NCBI RefSeq assembly: GCF_003461625.1
Contig: NZ_QTXL01000004.1
Location: 313 to 64,312, forward strand
DNA: 64,000 nt
Direction: 5' to 3'
Source: Clostridium sp. AF15-31
Lineage (GTDB): Bacteria; Bacillota; Clostridia; Lachnospirales; Lachnospiraceae
Shown here: positions 17,166 to 25,594 of the stretch, piece by piece
How the letters are laid out: each line of letters starts with the position of its first letter
Position numbering within the stretch: the stretch's first letter is position 1
The notes under the pieces: model-generated
The model's database searches: none
The model's input: only the letters and a program-made list of their open reading frames with translations
Told to the model about the DNA's origin: nothing
Position numbers and translations under genes: made by a program

Positions 17166-19421
17166 ATGAAGAATCCATTATGGAAACGGCTGCCGAAGGA
17201 GCTGGCTGCCGATCTTGGAAAGTATCTGGTTATTTTCCTGTTTATGATCTTGAGTATTGGTTTTGTGTCCGGCTTTCTGGTAGCCGGTAAGAGTATGATC
17301 GCTACATATGATGAGAGCTTTGATAAGTATAATATCGAGAATGGTAATTTTGAGTACAAGGATGAAGCATCATCCGAGGCGAAGAGAGCGATTGAAGATG
17401 AGGGAGTAAAGCTGTATGAGAATTATTATTATGAGAAAATCGTAGAAAAAGATGGGGATGAAAGCACACTCCGTATTTTTAAGAATCGTACAGATGTGGA
17501 TAAGGTCTGTCTGATGGAGGGAGCGTTTCCTGCGGCAGAGGATGAGATTGCAATTGACCGTATGTATGCGGAAAATAATGGGATCAAGGTAGGAGATGAT
17601 CTGTCGGTTGATGGACAGACATATAAGGTATCGGGCTTTGTAGCATTATCTGATTACAGTGCTTTGTTCCAGAATAATAATGATACAATGTTTGATTCCG
17701 TGTTGTTCGGTGTTGCGATCGTAACAGATGAACGGTTTGAAAGCTTTGACAAAGGGCTGATGCATTATTCTTATGCCTGGATCTATGACGATGAACCTGA
17801 AGATGAGAAAGCGGAGAAGGATGTATCCGATGATCTTGCAAAGGTGATCAGTCAGTATGGAGAAGTGGAGAAGTTTATTCCAAGATATACGAATCAGGCA
17901 ATTAATTTTACCGGAGAGGATATGGGTGGTGATTCGATAATGGTGGAAACACTGCTTTATATTATAATCGTGATCATGGCATTTATCTTTGCGATTACGA
18001 TCAACAATACGATCGTAAAGGAAGCCGGCACGATCGGTACGCTTCGGGCCTCCGGTTACACAAGAGGAGAATTACTGGCGCATTACATTTCTCTTCCGAT
18101 CCTGGTTACATTTGTAGCAGCTGTAATCGGAAATGTTCTGGGATATACAGTATTTAAAAATGTCTGCGTGGCCATGTATTATGGCAGTTACAGTTTGACA
18201 AAATATGTGACAAAATGGAATGCAGAAGCATTTGTAAAAACGACGGTTATTCCGATCGTGCTGATGCTTGTCATAACAGCATGGATGATCTATTCGAAGC
18301 TCCGTATGTCACCGCTTCGGTTTATCAGACGGGATCTTTCAAAGTCAAAGAGAAAGAAAGCGGTCAAGCTGCCACATTTCCGTTTCTTTACCAGATTCCG
18401 TATACGTGTGATCCTACAGAATTTGCCAAGCTATATCGTATTGTTTATCGGAGTAACATTTGCGATCGTTCTGCTGATGTTCGGAATGATGATGTCGCCG
18501 CTTTTAAAACACTATCAGGATGAAACACTGGACAACATGCTTGCGGATTATCAGTACGTTTTGAAAATGCCTGTGGAAACAGAGAACAAGGATGCAGAGA
18601 AATACTTGGTAACTTCCCTGATCTATAAAACAGATATAAGAGATGAAGAAGTCATGGTCTATGGTATCTCGGATGACAGCAAGTATTCCAAGGTACAGCC
18701 TGCGGATGGAGAAATGCTGATCTCTGACGGACTTCGTGATAAATATAAACTGAAAAACGGGGATACGATCACGCTGGATAAGGAATATTCATCCGATTCT
18801 TATAAGATAAAGGTTTCCGGTGTGTGCACATATCCTGCGGCATTGGCAGTATTTATGAATGAGAAGACATATCGGGAAATGTTCGATGTCGAGGATGAAT
18901 ATTTCTCAGGATATTTCTCAAATGAGAAGCTGACTGATGTTGATGAGAAGCTGATCGCGACAGTCGTCACAGAGGAAGATCTGACAAAGGTATCAAGACA
19001 GCTTGATCGTTCCATGGGCCAGATGTTTTATATGTTTGAGGTATTTGCACTGGCGATGTTCATGCTGATGGTTTATCTGCTTACAAAGCTGATCATTGAG
19101 AGGAATACCATATCAATATCCATGGTAAAGATCCTTGGATATGAGAACAAAGAGATCAACAAGCTGTACCTGTCTGCAACAACCTGGGTGATGGCAGTGT
19201 GTGTCATCCTCGGAATCATTCTCTCACAGGTGGCGATCTCCGGCATCTATTATGTGATGATGAAGGAAGCAATCAGTGGATGGATGCCAATCTATATTGC
19301 TCCGTATATTTATCCTGCGATCTTTATCCTGTCGATGGCAGCCTATGGCATCATTGCTGTCTTCCAGGTAAGAAGGATCAAACGGATCCCGATGGATGAG
19401 GCGCTGAAAAATGTTGAATAA
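17166..19421 (+). CDS. FtsX-family ABC transporter permease
   Basis: A 751-residue membrane permease. TM1 is at about residues 20-42, followed by a long extracellular domain rich in acidic residues (about 45-255). The first FtsX domain is at about 259-390, with the family segment LRASGYTRGELL. A second extracellular region follows, and the second FtsX domain spans about 617-745 with KILGYENKEI. It is the partner of the ATPase at 16419 and is likely mechanotransmitting rather than a channel, as in MacB-like systems. AAAAGGAG precedes the ATG. Two hairpins lie downstream. Confidence 0.85.
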   Translation: MKNPLWKRLPKELAADLGKYLVIFLFMILSIGFVSGFLVAGKSMIATYDESFDKYNIENGNFEYKDEASSEAKRAIEDEGVKLYENYYYEKIVEKDGDESTLRIFKNRTDVDKVCLMEGAFPAAEDEIAIDRMYAENNGIKVGDDLSVDGQTYKVSGFVALSDYSALFQNNNDTMFDSVLFGVAIVTDERFESFDKGLMHYSYAWIYDDEPEDEKAEKDVSDDLAKVISQYGEVEKFIPRYTNQAINFTGEDMGGDSIMVETLLYIIIVIMAFIFAITINNTIVKEAGTIGTLRASGYTRGELLAHYISLPILVTFVAAVIGNVLGYTVFKNVCVAMYYGSYSLTKYVTKWNAEAFVKTTVIPIVLMLVITAWMIYSKLRMSPLRFIRRDLSKSKRKKAVKLPHFRFFTRFRIRVILQNLPSYIVLFIGVTFAIVLLMFGMMMSPLLKHYQDETLDNMLADYQYVLKMPVETENKDAEKYLVTSLIYKTDIRDEEVMVYGISDDSKYSKVQPADGEMLISDGLRDKYKLKNGDTITLDKEYSSDSYKIKVSGVCTYPAALAVFMNEKTYREMFDVEDEYFSGYFSNEKLTDVDEKLIATVVTEEDLTKVSRQLDRSMGQMFYMFEVFALAMFMLMVYLLTKLIIERNTISISMVKILGYENKEINKLYLSATTWVMAVCVILGIILSQVAISGIYYVMMKEAISGWMPIYIAPYIYPAIFILSMAAYGIIAVFQVRRIKRIPMDEALKNVE

Positions 19422-19473
19422 GTCATTTGATCGTAATGTTCAAAATTGAATGATCTGAAATAAAAAACGACCT

Positions 19474-19499
19474 AAAAACTTTTAATATCGAAAGTTTTT
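19474..19499 (+). terminator. Possible terminator after the ABC permease
   Basis: AAAAACTTT pairs with AAAGTTTTT (9 bp, eight-base loop), ending in a T-run. It is AT-only apart from one pair, hence weaker than the next hairpin. Confidence 0.45.
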
Positions 19500-19526
19500 A
19501 CAAATATAACAAATTTATAAAAAACA

Positions 19527-19560
19527 GGGAGATTTGCAGTTCACAAATCTCCCTTCTTAT
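19527..19560 (+). terminator. Terminator after the ABC permease
   Basis: GGGAGATTTG (19527-19536) pairs with CAAATCTCCC (19544-19553), a perfect 10-bp stem, followed by TTCTTAT. It separates the ABC operon from the uracil permease gene. Confidence 0.7.
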
Positions 19561-19666
19561 GTTATCATCGTAAAGATGGTGTGCTGGAGGTTTTGTCGAA
19601 AGAAAGCGTGCATTTCAATCGATAGGATCACAGTAAAACAGGTACAATAGAAGAAGGGAGATTATT

Positions 19667-20992
19667 ATGAATCAGAAAAAAGAAGCGATTTATGATGCAA
19701 GGGAACTAGGTGTTCCGAAAATGTTGCTGTTAGGTTTGCAGCACATGTTTGCCATGTTTGGTGCAACTATTTTAGTACCGATTCTGGTAAATACTTATTT
19801 TAATGGAGAGGGCTTATCCATTCAGGTTACACTGATCTGTGCCGGAATCGGAACATTATTCTTCCATTTATGTACAAAATTAAAGGTGCCTGCATTTTTG
19901 GGTTCCTCATTTGCTTTCTTAGGAGGCTTTCACACAGTCGCAAATCTTGATACCGGAATCTTCAAAGATATGTCTATGGGTGAGAAATTACCTTATGCAT
20001 GTGGCGGTATCGTAGTAGCAGGTGCATTGTATCTGGTTCTTGCGCTGGTTGTAAAACTGGTTGGCGTAAAACGTGTTATGCGTTTCCTCCCACCTGTTGT
20101 TACCGGTCCGATCATTATCTGTATCGGCCTGAGCCTTGCGCCATCAGCCGTAAATAATGCAAAGACAAACTGGATTCTTGCAATTATCGCATTTGCGGTT
20201 ATTGTAATCTTTAATATCTGGGGCAAAGGAATGTTCAAGATCATTCCGATTCTTATGGGTGTTGTGATCTCATATGTAGTTGCATTTATTCTTTTCAAAT
20301 GTGGTGTTCACAATCCGGACGGATCTGCGATCTTCACATTTAAGGCAGTAAAGGATGCCGGATGGGTGGATCTTCCTCCATTCCAGCTTTGTAAATTCAA
20401 TATTACTTCCATCCTTGTAATGGCACCTATCGCTCTTGCAACTATGATGGAGCATATCGGAGATATCTCAGCAATCTCAGCTACAACAGGAAATAATTTC
20501 ATCAAGGATCCGGGACTTCACAGAACTCTGATCGGTGATGGTCTTGCTACAGCGTTTGCTGCTGCATTCGGCGGCCCTGCAAATACAACATACGGTGAGA
20601 ATACTGGTGTTCTTGAGCTTAGCCGTGTATACGATCCAAGAGTCGTACGTCTGGCTGCTGTATATGCGATCCTTCTCAGCTTTTCACCAAAGGTTGCTGA
20701 GTGTATCGGTTCACTTCCTGCATCGATCATTGGTGGTGTCAGCTTCATGCTGTACGGAATGATCTCAGCAATTGGTGTTCGTAATGTTGTTGAGAACAAG
20801 GTGGATTTCACAAAGTCGCGTAACCTGATCGTTGCTGCTGTTATCCTTGTCAGCGGACTTGGATTCGGTGATGGTATTACCTTCACAGTTGCAGGAACAT
20901 CGATCACATTAACATCACTTGCTATCGCAGCTATCCTTGGAATTGCTTTAAACGCTATCCTTCCGGGCAAAGACTACGAATTCGACGAGTAA
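19667..20992 (+). CDS. uraA: Uracil permease (UraA-type nucleobase:cation symporter)
   Basis: A 441-residue polytopic membrane protein of the NAT/NCS2 family, importing uracil with protons. Key acidic residues fall in the expected segments: E262 in MMEHIGDISAIS and E311 in TTYGENTGVL. The GGPANTTYGEN segment is typical of the uracil branch; the xanthine-branch QNxGxxxxT pattern is absent. Twelve to fourteen hydrophobic segments fit the fold. GGGAG precedes the ATG. I found no purine riboswitch or PyrR-type attenuator in the short leader, so regulation is not evident. It ends next to long hairpin element B. Confidence 0.88.
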   Translation: MNQKKEAIYDARELGVPKMLLLGLQHMFAMFGATILVPILVNTYFNGEGLSIQVTLICAGIGTLFFHLCTKLKVPAFLGSSFAFLGGFHTVANLDTGIFKDMSMGEKLPYACGGIVVAGALYLVLALVVKLVGVKRVMRFLPPVVTGPIIICIGLSLAPSAVNNAKTNWILAIIAFAVIVIFNIWGKGMFKIIPILMGVVISYVVAFILFKCGVHNPDGSAIFTFKAVKDAGWVDLPPFQLCKFNITSILVMAPIALATMMEHIGDISAISATTGNNFIKDPGLHRTLIGDGLATAFAAAFGGPANTTYGENTGVLELSRVYDPRVVRLAAVYAILLSFSPKVAECIGSLPASIIGGVSFMLYGMISAIGVRNVVENKVDFTKSRNLIVAAVILVSGLGFGDGITFTVAGTSITLTSLAIAAILGIALNAILPGKDYEFDE

Positions 20993-21000
20993 AATGAATA

Positions 21001-21190
21001 AAGCCTGAATTGGTTTGTAATACAAAACTGCCATATTAAGACACGCTGTGGTTTCGATGAACTGCATATACCTGATTCGCAAATGTTCCTGTGCCAACTC
21101 GCCCTTTGGGCTCAGACAGGCACCCACATTTGCTGGTATATGCATTCCATAACGAAATCCTCACTTGAGGTCTTAGTGTAACGGCTTTTT
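21001..21190. repeat. Long inverted-repeat element B
   Basis: A composite hairpin. AAAGCC pairs with GGCTTT at the ends, TTAAGAC and GGTTTCG pair with bulged partners, TGCATATACC (21063-21072) pairs perfectly with 21135-21144, and GCAAATG (21079-21085) with 21127-21133. The tip (21087-21123) is, on the minus strand, the core GTGCCTGTCTGAGCC...GGCGAGTTGGCACAGGA shared with elements C and D. The plus strand ends in a T-run, so it can also terminate uraA. The stretch 21191-21371 has no gene or clear signal. Confidence 0.8.
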
Positions 21191-21371
21191 ATATGTTTGT
21201 TGTTGCCTTGTGTAGATTGACATACCTGCTAATTGTGTAGCTGTGGGAAATCCATGTCGTGTATTTCGGCAAATAAATGTAAGATGAAGCATTGATGCTT
21301 GAATTGTATGATTAAGAAATAAAGAGTGACTATTAATAACATGAAAAATTGTATTTTAAATAAGAAGGTAT

Positions 21372-21609
21372 AAAGAAAATTATGTACACTTGGTATAAAA
21401 AATCTCCCAGACGTTCCGGATATGATAGATACGAGAATTTTGTTGCGAGAAACATGCTATCAGCGAATGCGGGTGCCTGTTTGAGCCTGAAAGGCGAGTT
21501 GGCACAGGAGCATGAGCGAATAGATGCGTGTGACGAGTAGAAATTCGTAGTATATCATATCCGGAACGTCTGGGAGATTTTATATCAGGTGTACATAATT
21601 TTTTTCTGT
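21372..21609. repeat. Long inverted-repeat element C
   Basis: Arms of about 55-65 bp (from 21384 inward with 21594 inward) include 26 consecutive perfect pairs, and weaker pairing extends to 21372/21609, directly against the stop codon of the SlyD-like gene. The tip at 21473-21509 carries the core GTGCCTGTTTGAGCC...GGCGAGTTGGCACAGGA on the plus strand. Both ends have A/T-tracts, so it resembles a bidirectional terminator. The arms share no sequence with elements B or D. Confidence 0.85.
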
Positions 21610-22035
21610 TTATTCTACATCTAGAAGTTCAATCTTGAAGTTCAGTTCTTTGCCTGCCATCTCATGGTTTGCGTCAAAGGTGATCGTAGTATCATCCTTG
21701 GCGGTTACCTTAACAGGGAAAGACTGTCCGGCTGGATTTGACAGGAATACCTTCTGGTCAATTTCCAGATCCTCAGCACCGGGAAGTTGGCTGATTTCAA
21801 CGGTCAAGATATTTTCAGGATCCGGCATGCCGTATGCTTCTTCCGGCATAAGGTGTACATCGATGATATCACCGATCGCCATGCCCTTAACAGCTTCGTC
21901 AAAGCCCTTGATCATCATGCCCGCACCGCACACAAAGTCGATCGGTTCACCACGGTCATAAGATGAATCAAATTTTGTTCCATCGTTAAATGTTCCTGTA
22001 TAGTGAACCGTACATTTCTTGCCTTCGTTACTCAT
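21610..22035 (-). CDS. SlyD-like FKBP-type peptidyl-prolyl isomerase
   Basis: A 141-residue cytoplasmic isomerase of the FKBP/SlyD type: an FKBP core (VHYTGTF, FDSSYDRGEPIDF, GMMIKGFDEAV) with an inserted flap domain (about residues 65-125), giving chaperone and prolyl cis-trans isomerase activity. The metal-binding His-rich tail of enterobacterial SlyD is missing. I chose ATG at 22035 because GGAGG lies eight bases upstream; the frame extends seven codons further without support. The ribosome binding site is buried in a 16-bp hairpin (22036-22090). It lies downstream of the gene at 22129-22644 on the same strand. Confidence 0.88.
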   Translation of the reverse strand: MSNEGKKCTVHYTGTFNDGTKFDSSYDRGEPIDFVCGAGMMIKGFDEAVKGMAIGDIIDVHLMPEEAYGMPDPENILTVEISQLPGAEDLEIDQKVFLSNPAGQSFPVKVTAKDDTTITFDANHEMAGKELNFKIELLDVE

Positions 22036-22090
22036 AAAAAATTCCTCCGATTTCATTGAATGTCTTATTCTAACATGAAATCAGAGGAAT
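22036..22090 (-). promoter_or_regulatory. Hairpin hiding the ribosome binding site of the SlyD-like gene
   Basis: In the minus-strand RNA a 16-base arm (22090-22075) pairs with the arm at 22056-22041, with one wobble and an 18-base loop. The 3' arm contains GGAGG, the ribosome binding site, and is followed by six T and then the ATG. The structure can therefore block translation and also looks like an intrinsic terminator. Whether the 5' arm is transcribed depends on readthrough from the upstream gene. Confidence 0.65.
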
Positions 22091-22128
22091 GACTATAAAA
22101 TGTTCATGAAAACGATATCCTAAAGATC

Positions 22129-22644
22129 TTAGTAGTAACCAAATTCATCAATGGCATCGTCTACACCGTCCCGATAATCGTCATCTTCATCATATCGATC
22201 TTCATCGTAATCTCCCATATTGTCATATACGTCATCATATCCATCATCGTAGGAGTCGTAAACATCCTGAGAATGAGCGGCTTCAGTTGCCGTAGGATAA
22301 TGGGATGAAGAACCGGAATGTTTATTATAACCGGATGCTGTTGGTTTTTCGGTTGTATTTGGTTCCGGTTTATATGTGGCTTTTTTCTTTGTTTTATATG
22401 AAGAGGACTGTTTATGATAATTGGATTCAGTCGTTGTCTGCGTTGTAACATTATAGGACTTACGGTGACCGTAATCTTTGTGGTACCAGCAGTAGGTTTC
22501 GTTTTTATCCACTTCCCGGTCGCATCCGATATAATAGCAGGTATGCTTTCCGCTGTCACTGACAGCACCGATGATGTAACAGATAATAAGAAAAATAATG
22601 ATGCCTGGGAGGCATCCTCCCGAATTAGAATTTGAATGTGACAT
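22129..22644 (-). CDS. Tyr/Asp-rich single-pass membrane protein with Cys/His motif
   Basis: A 171-residue protein of unknown function. The start at 22644 has GGAGG with a six-base spacer. A short Ser/Asn/Gly N-terminus leads into one membrane segment (about residues 12-30), then a Cys/His cluster (CYYIGC...CWYH, about 37-57) that could bind zinc, a Thr/Ser/Lys-rich stretch, and an acidic, tyrosine-rich tail of repeated D-D-x-Y units to the end. It is divergent from the subtilase gene at 22910 and upstream of the SlyD-like gene. The low-complexity tail suggests an exposed or interaction region. Confidence 0.7.
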   Translation of the reverse strand: MSHSNSNSGGCLPGIIIFLIICYIIGAVSDSGKHTCYYIGCDREVDKNETYCWYHKDYGHRKSYNVTTQTTTESNYHKQSSSYKTKKKATYKPEPNTTEKPTASGYNKHSGSSSHYPTATEAAHSQDVYDSYDDGYDDVYDNMGDYDEDRYDEDDDYRDGVDDAIDEFGYY

Positions 22645-22909
22645 ATGAATCCCTCCGATCGAAAATGTGGTCAACCTACCGTTTGTCTATAGAGAAAAAT
22701 AAGAAAAACGGAATTGTGGTTAATGTATACAGGTTTTTGTTATATAGAGAATACAAAAAACGATGTACAAAAAAAGACACATAAATATATTTGCGGTAAA
22801 TATATTAGCAGAACCTGAAAATTAACTATAGAAGTTATCAGCAAGATGGTTTAAAATAAAAAGGGAAATTGGATTTAAATATAAGTGATATGATGAAAAG
22901 AGAAAAGAA

Positions 22910-25525
22910 ATGAACAATAGACAGAAACGAGAAAAGCTGTTTTATAGGAAAAAGAAGAATTATAAAAAAGCCGGCATCTGCATAGGGATGGCGGCTATAT
23001 TAGCGAGCACGTTTTTTTCCTGGGACAGCCTGCACGATGCCAATAGAACCAGTACAGGACAGACAGATACAACGATTCATACATATGATATGAGTGAGCT
23101 TGCTTCGAAAGAACAGCAGGATCATACAGTACAGATCAATGGGAAAGATTATACGGTTGCCGGGCTGAGTGATACGACAGAGCAGACGGACGAAGCGATG
23201 GAGATCTGTGATCAGGATATACAGGATGAGAGTGCGGAGAATCGGGATCCGGTAGAATATATTGCCGGGGTTCCGGTGAAGGAAGCGAAAGATGCTTCTG
23301 ATGTGGTAGAACTGATCAATGATAACTGGGATCAGAACTACACAGTACCGGATACAGAAACAACAGAACCAGGATCCGATGGAAGTACAGACTCCAATGA
23401 CAAATATCAGTTAAAGCGTCTGATGGTATTGACGGATGGAGCACAGCTTACAGACAGCTATGGTGCATCCGAGATCCTTCATTATGGAGATTATAATGAA
23501 TATGTGCTGCAGTTTGATACAACTGCGGATACGGAATATGCTTATTATGAGTTAGCGGATGCTTATGGTACGGATCATTGTTTTATCGATCAGGTGGTAG
23601 ACAGTGATATTCTTGCAGATGTTCCGGACATTGAAGACCATAATTCCATGTCCTGGGGCGGCAGCGTGATGGGATTTGGCTATCTGAAAGCAGAATATGA
23701 TTATTATGTGATCGATCAGGAAGTGACAGTTGCCATTATTGATACAGGTTTGGATGCAACGAATAAGATTTTTAAGGGCAGAATAGATACCAAGCATAGT
23801 TATTGTTTTCAGGGAAAAGATAAAGTAAGCAAAAACAAGGCATATACGGATGGAAATGGACACGGAACCCATGTAGCCGGTATCATTGCAGATAATACAC
23901 CGGAAAATGTAAAACTGATGATCCTTAAAACCTTTGATGATGCAGGTAAATCGTCAAATCTTGCAATCCGGAGCGCATTACAATATGCGGTATCCCAAAA
24001 GGCAGATGTAGTAAATATGAGCCTTGGATGGACAGGATTATTCTGGAAATATTCTACATTATTAAAGGATGTATTAAAGAAGGCAGAGGCATCTGGAACG
24101 GTTGTCTGCTGTGCAGCCGGTAATTATGCAACGGATGTCAGCACAACTTACCCTGCAAACAGAGGGAATGTAATAACTGTAACTGCGATGAACAGCAATG
24201 AGAATTTTGCAGCCAGCTATTCCAACTATGGAGATACTGTTGATTTCTGCGCACCGGGAACCAGTGTTGTATCAACATATCTGAAGGGCAAGTATCAGAA
24301 GATGTCCGGTACCTCTATGGCAACGCCACATATAACAGCGGCGGTGGCATATGTGAAGATGATCCAGCCGTCACTCAACTACAAGGGTGTGAAGAAGGTA
24401 CTTAAGAAATATGCCGTTGATAAGGGAACCTATGGCTGGGATCCACAATATGGCTGGGGCTATGTTAATCTTCATGATTATTTTGATCAGTCGGGTCTGA
24501 AGGTTCAGTATACAGATTATGATGAAAATGGAAATGAAAAGCCGGAATCGCAGACTGCATTTTCCAAGCAGACAGTTACCAGAGAATATGGAAGCAAGGC
24601 ATATCGGTATAAAGTTACGACCAATTCAGAGGGAAAAGTGACATACCAGTCATCTAATACCAGAATTGCGGAAGCAGATGAAAAAGGCTATATTTCGATA
24701 AAGGGTGTAGGAAGCTGCACGATCACTGCAACGGTCGGAGCAGATGCAGCATATAAAACGACATTGGCAAGTTATACACTGACTGTAACACCGAAGGACA
24801 TATCCGGTCTTACAGCAACACTGTCAAAGAAAGTATATCAGTATGCAGGTAAGAGCTGTAAACCGTCCGTGACAGTTGCTGGATTGAATAAAGAAGATTA
24901 TACGGTAACATATAGAAATGCCAAAAAGGTAGGAAGTGCAACCTGTGTTGTGACCGGAACCGGAAATTATACCGGAAAGATCGAATGTCCATATACGATC
25001 CGGCTTGCAGCAGCAGAACTGAAAACGGTAGCAAACCAGAAGAGTGGCTTGTCTTTGACCTGGGACAGCGTACCGGGAGCAGAGGGCTATCGAATTTATC
25101 GCAGAACATATAAAGGAAAATGGCAGAGAATCGGAGATATCAATTCCGGAGACACATTGACTTATGTAGATACATCTGCAAAATCAGGCACATGGTATGC
25201 ATATAGAATCCGGGCTAGAAAGGGCACATCTTTTGGTGCTTACAGCGATGCAGTAGTAACCCGGAGACTGACCAGACCGGCAATATCGGTAAAAGAACGC
25301 AGCTACGGTGTTGCAGTAAAATGGAAATCGATCAAAGGAGCAAAGAAGTATAAGATATACAGACAGGAAGAAAAAGGCTCCATGAAACAGATTGGAACAA
25401 CAACGGATCTTTACTGGAAAGATAAGACGGCAAGATCCGGTTATCGCTATGTATATACGGTAAAGGCAGTAAGCGGCAGTGCGCAGAGCTGTGCAGCAAA
25501 AAGAGTCACAATTATAAAGAAGTAA
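22910..25525 (+). CDS. Secreted S8 (subtilisin-like) serine protease with Ig/FN3 tail
   Basis: An 871-residue exported protease. A basic start and hydrophobic segment (about residues 20-38) form a signal peptide or anchor. A propeptide-like region follows to about 265. The subtilase domain has the catalytic triad D278 (AIIDTG), H318 (GHGTHVAG) and S469 (GTSMATPH), with the oxyanion N405 (AAGN). The C-terminal part has Ig-like modules (about 540-700) and two fibronectin-III-like modules (about 705-865), ending in VTIIKK. No LPXTG is seen; the basic end resembles the other secreted proteins of this window. It likely degrades or processes extracellular proteins. The ATG lacks a strong ribosome binding site (AAAAGAGAAAAG upstream). 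Confidence 0.88.
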   Translation: MNNRQKREKLFYRKKKNYKKAGICIGMAAILASTFFSWDSLHDANRTSTGQTDTTIHTYDMSELASKEQQDHTVQINGKDYTVAGLSDTTEQTDEAMEICDQDIQDESAENRDPVEYIAGVPVKEAKDASDVVELINDNWDQNYTVPDTETTEPGSDGSTDSNDKYQLKRLMVLTDGAQLTDSYGASEILHYGDYNEYVLQFDTTADTEYAYYELADAYGTDHCFIDQVVDSDILADVPDIEDHNSMSWGGSVMGFGYLKAEYDYYVIDQEVTVAIIDTGLDATNKIFKGRIDTKHSYCFQGKDKVSKNKAYTDGNGHGTHVAGIIADNTPENVKLMILKTFDDAGKSSNLAIRSALQYAVSQKADVVNMSLGWTGLFWKYSTLLKDVLKKAEASGTVVCCAAGNYATDVSTTYPANRGNVITVTAMNSNENFAASYSNYGDTVDFCAPGTSVVSTYLKGKYQKMSGTSMATPHITAAVAYVKMIQPSLNYKGVKKVLKKYAVDKGTYGWDPQYGWGYVNLHDYFDQSGLKVQYTDYDENGNEKPESQTAFSKQTVTREYGSKAYRYKVTTNSEGKVTYQSSNTRIAEADEKGYISIKGVGSCTITATVGADAAYKTTLASYTLTVTPKDISGLTATLSKKVYQYAGKSCKPSVTVAGLNKEDYTVTYRNAKKVGSATCVVTGTGNYTGKIECPYTIRLAAAELKTVANQKSGLSLTWDSVPGAEGYRIYRRTYKGKWQRIGDINSGDTLTYVDTSAKSGTWYAYRIRARKGTSFGAYSDAVVTRRLTRPAISVKERSYGVAVKWKSIKGAKKYKIYRQEEKGSMKQIGTTTDLYWKDKTARSGYRYVYTVKAVSGSAQSCAAKRVTIIKK

Positions 25526-25594
25526 AATGTACAGGCATCATTTGAAGTCAGGTGGATTTGATTTTGGATGATGTCTGTTTTGAAAGGAAAGGAA

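Noticed and set aside
19561..19666. Possible purine riboswitch or PyrR attenuator before the uracil permease
   Set aside because: The leader is short and has none of the conserved purine-aptamer or PyrR anti-antiterminator features.
702..25525. LPXTG sorting signals on the large secreted proteins
   Set aside because: No LPXTG-like motif with a hydrophobic tail is found at any of the three C-termini.
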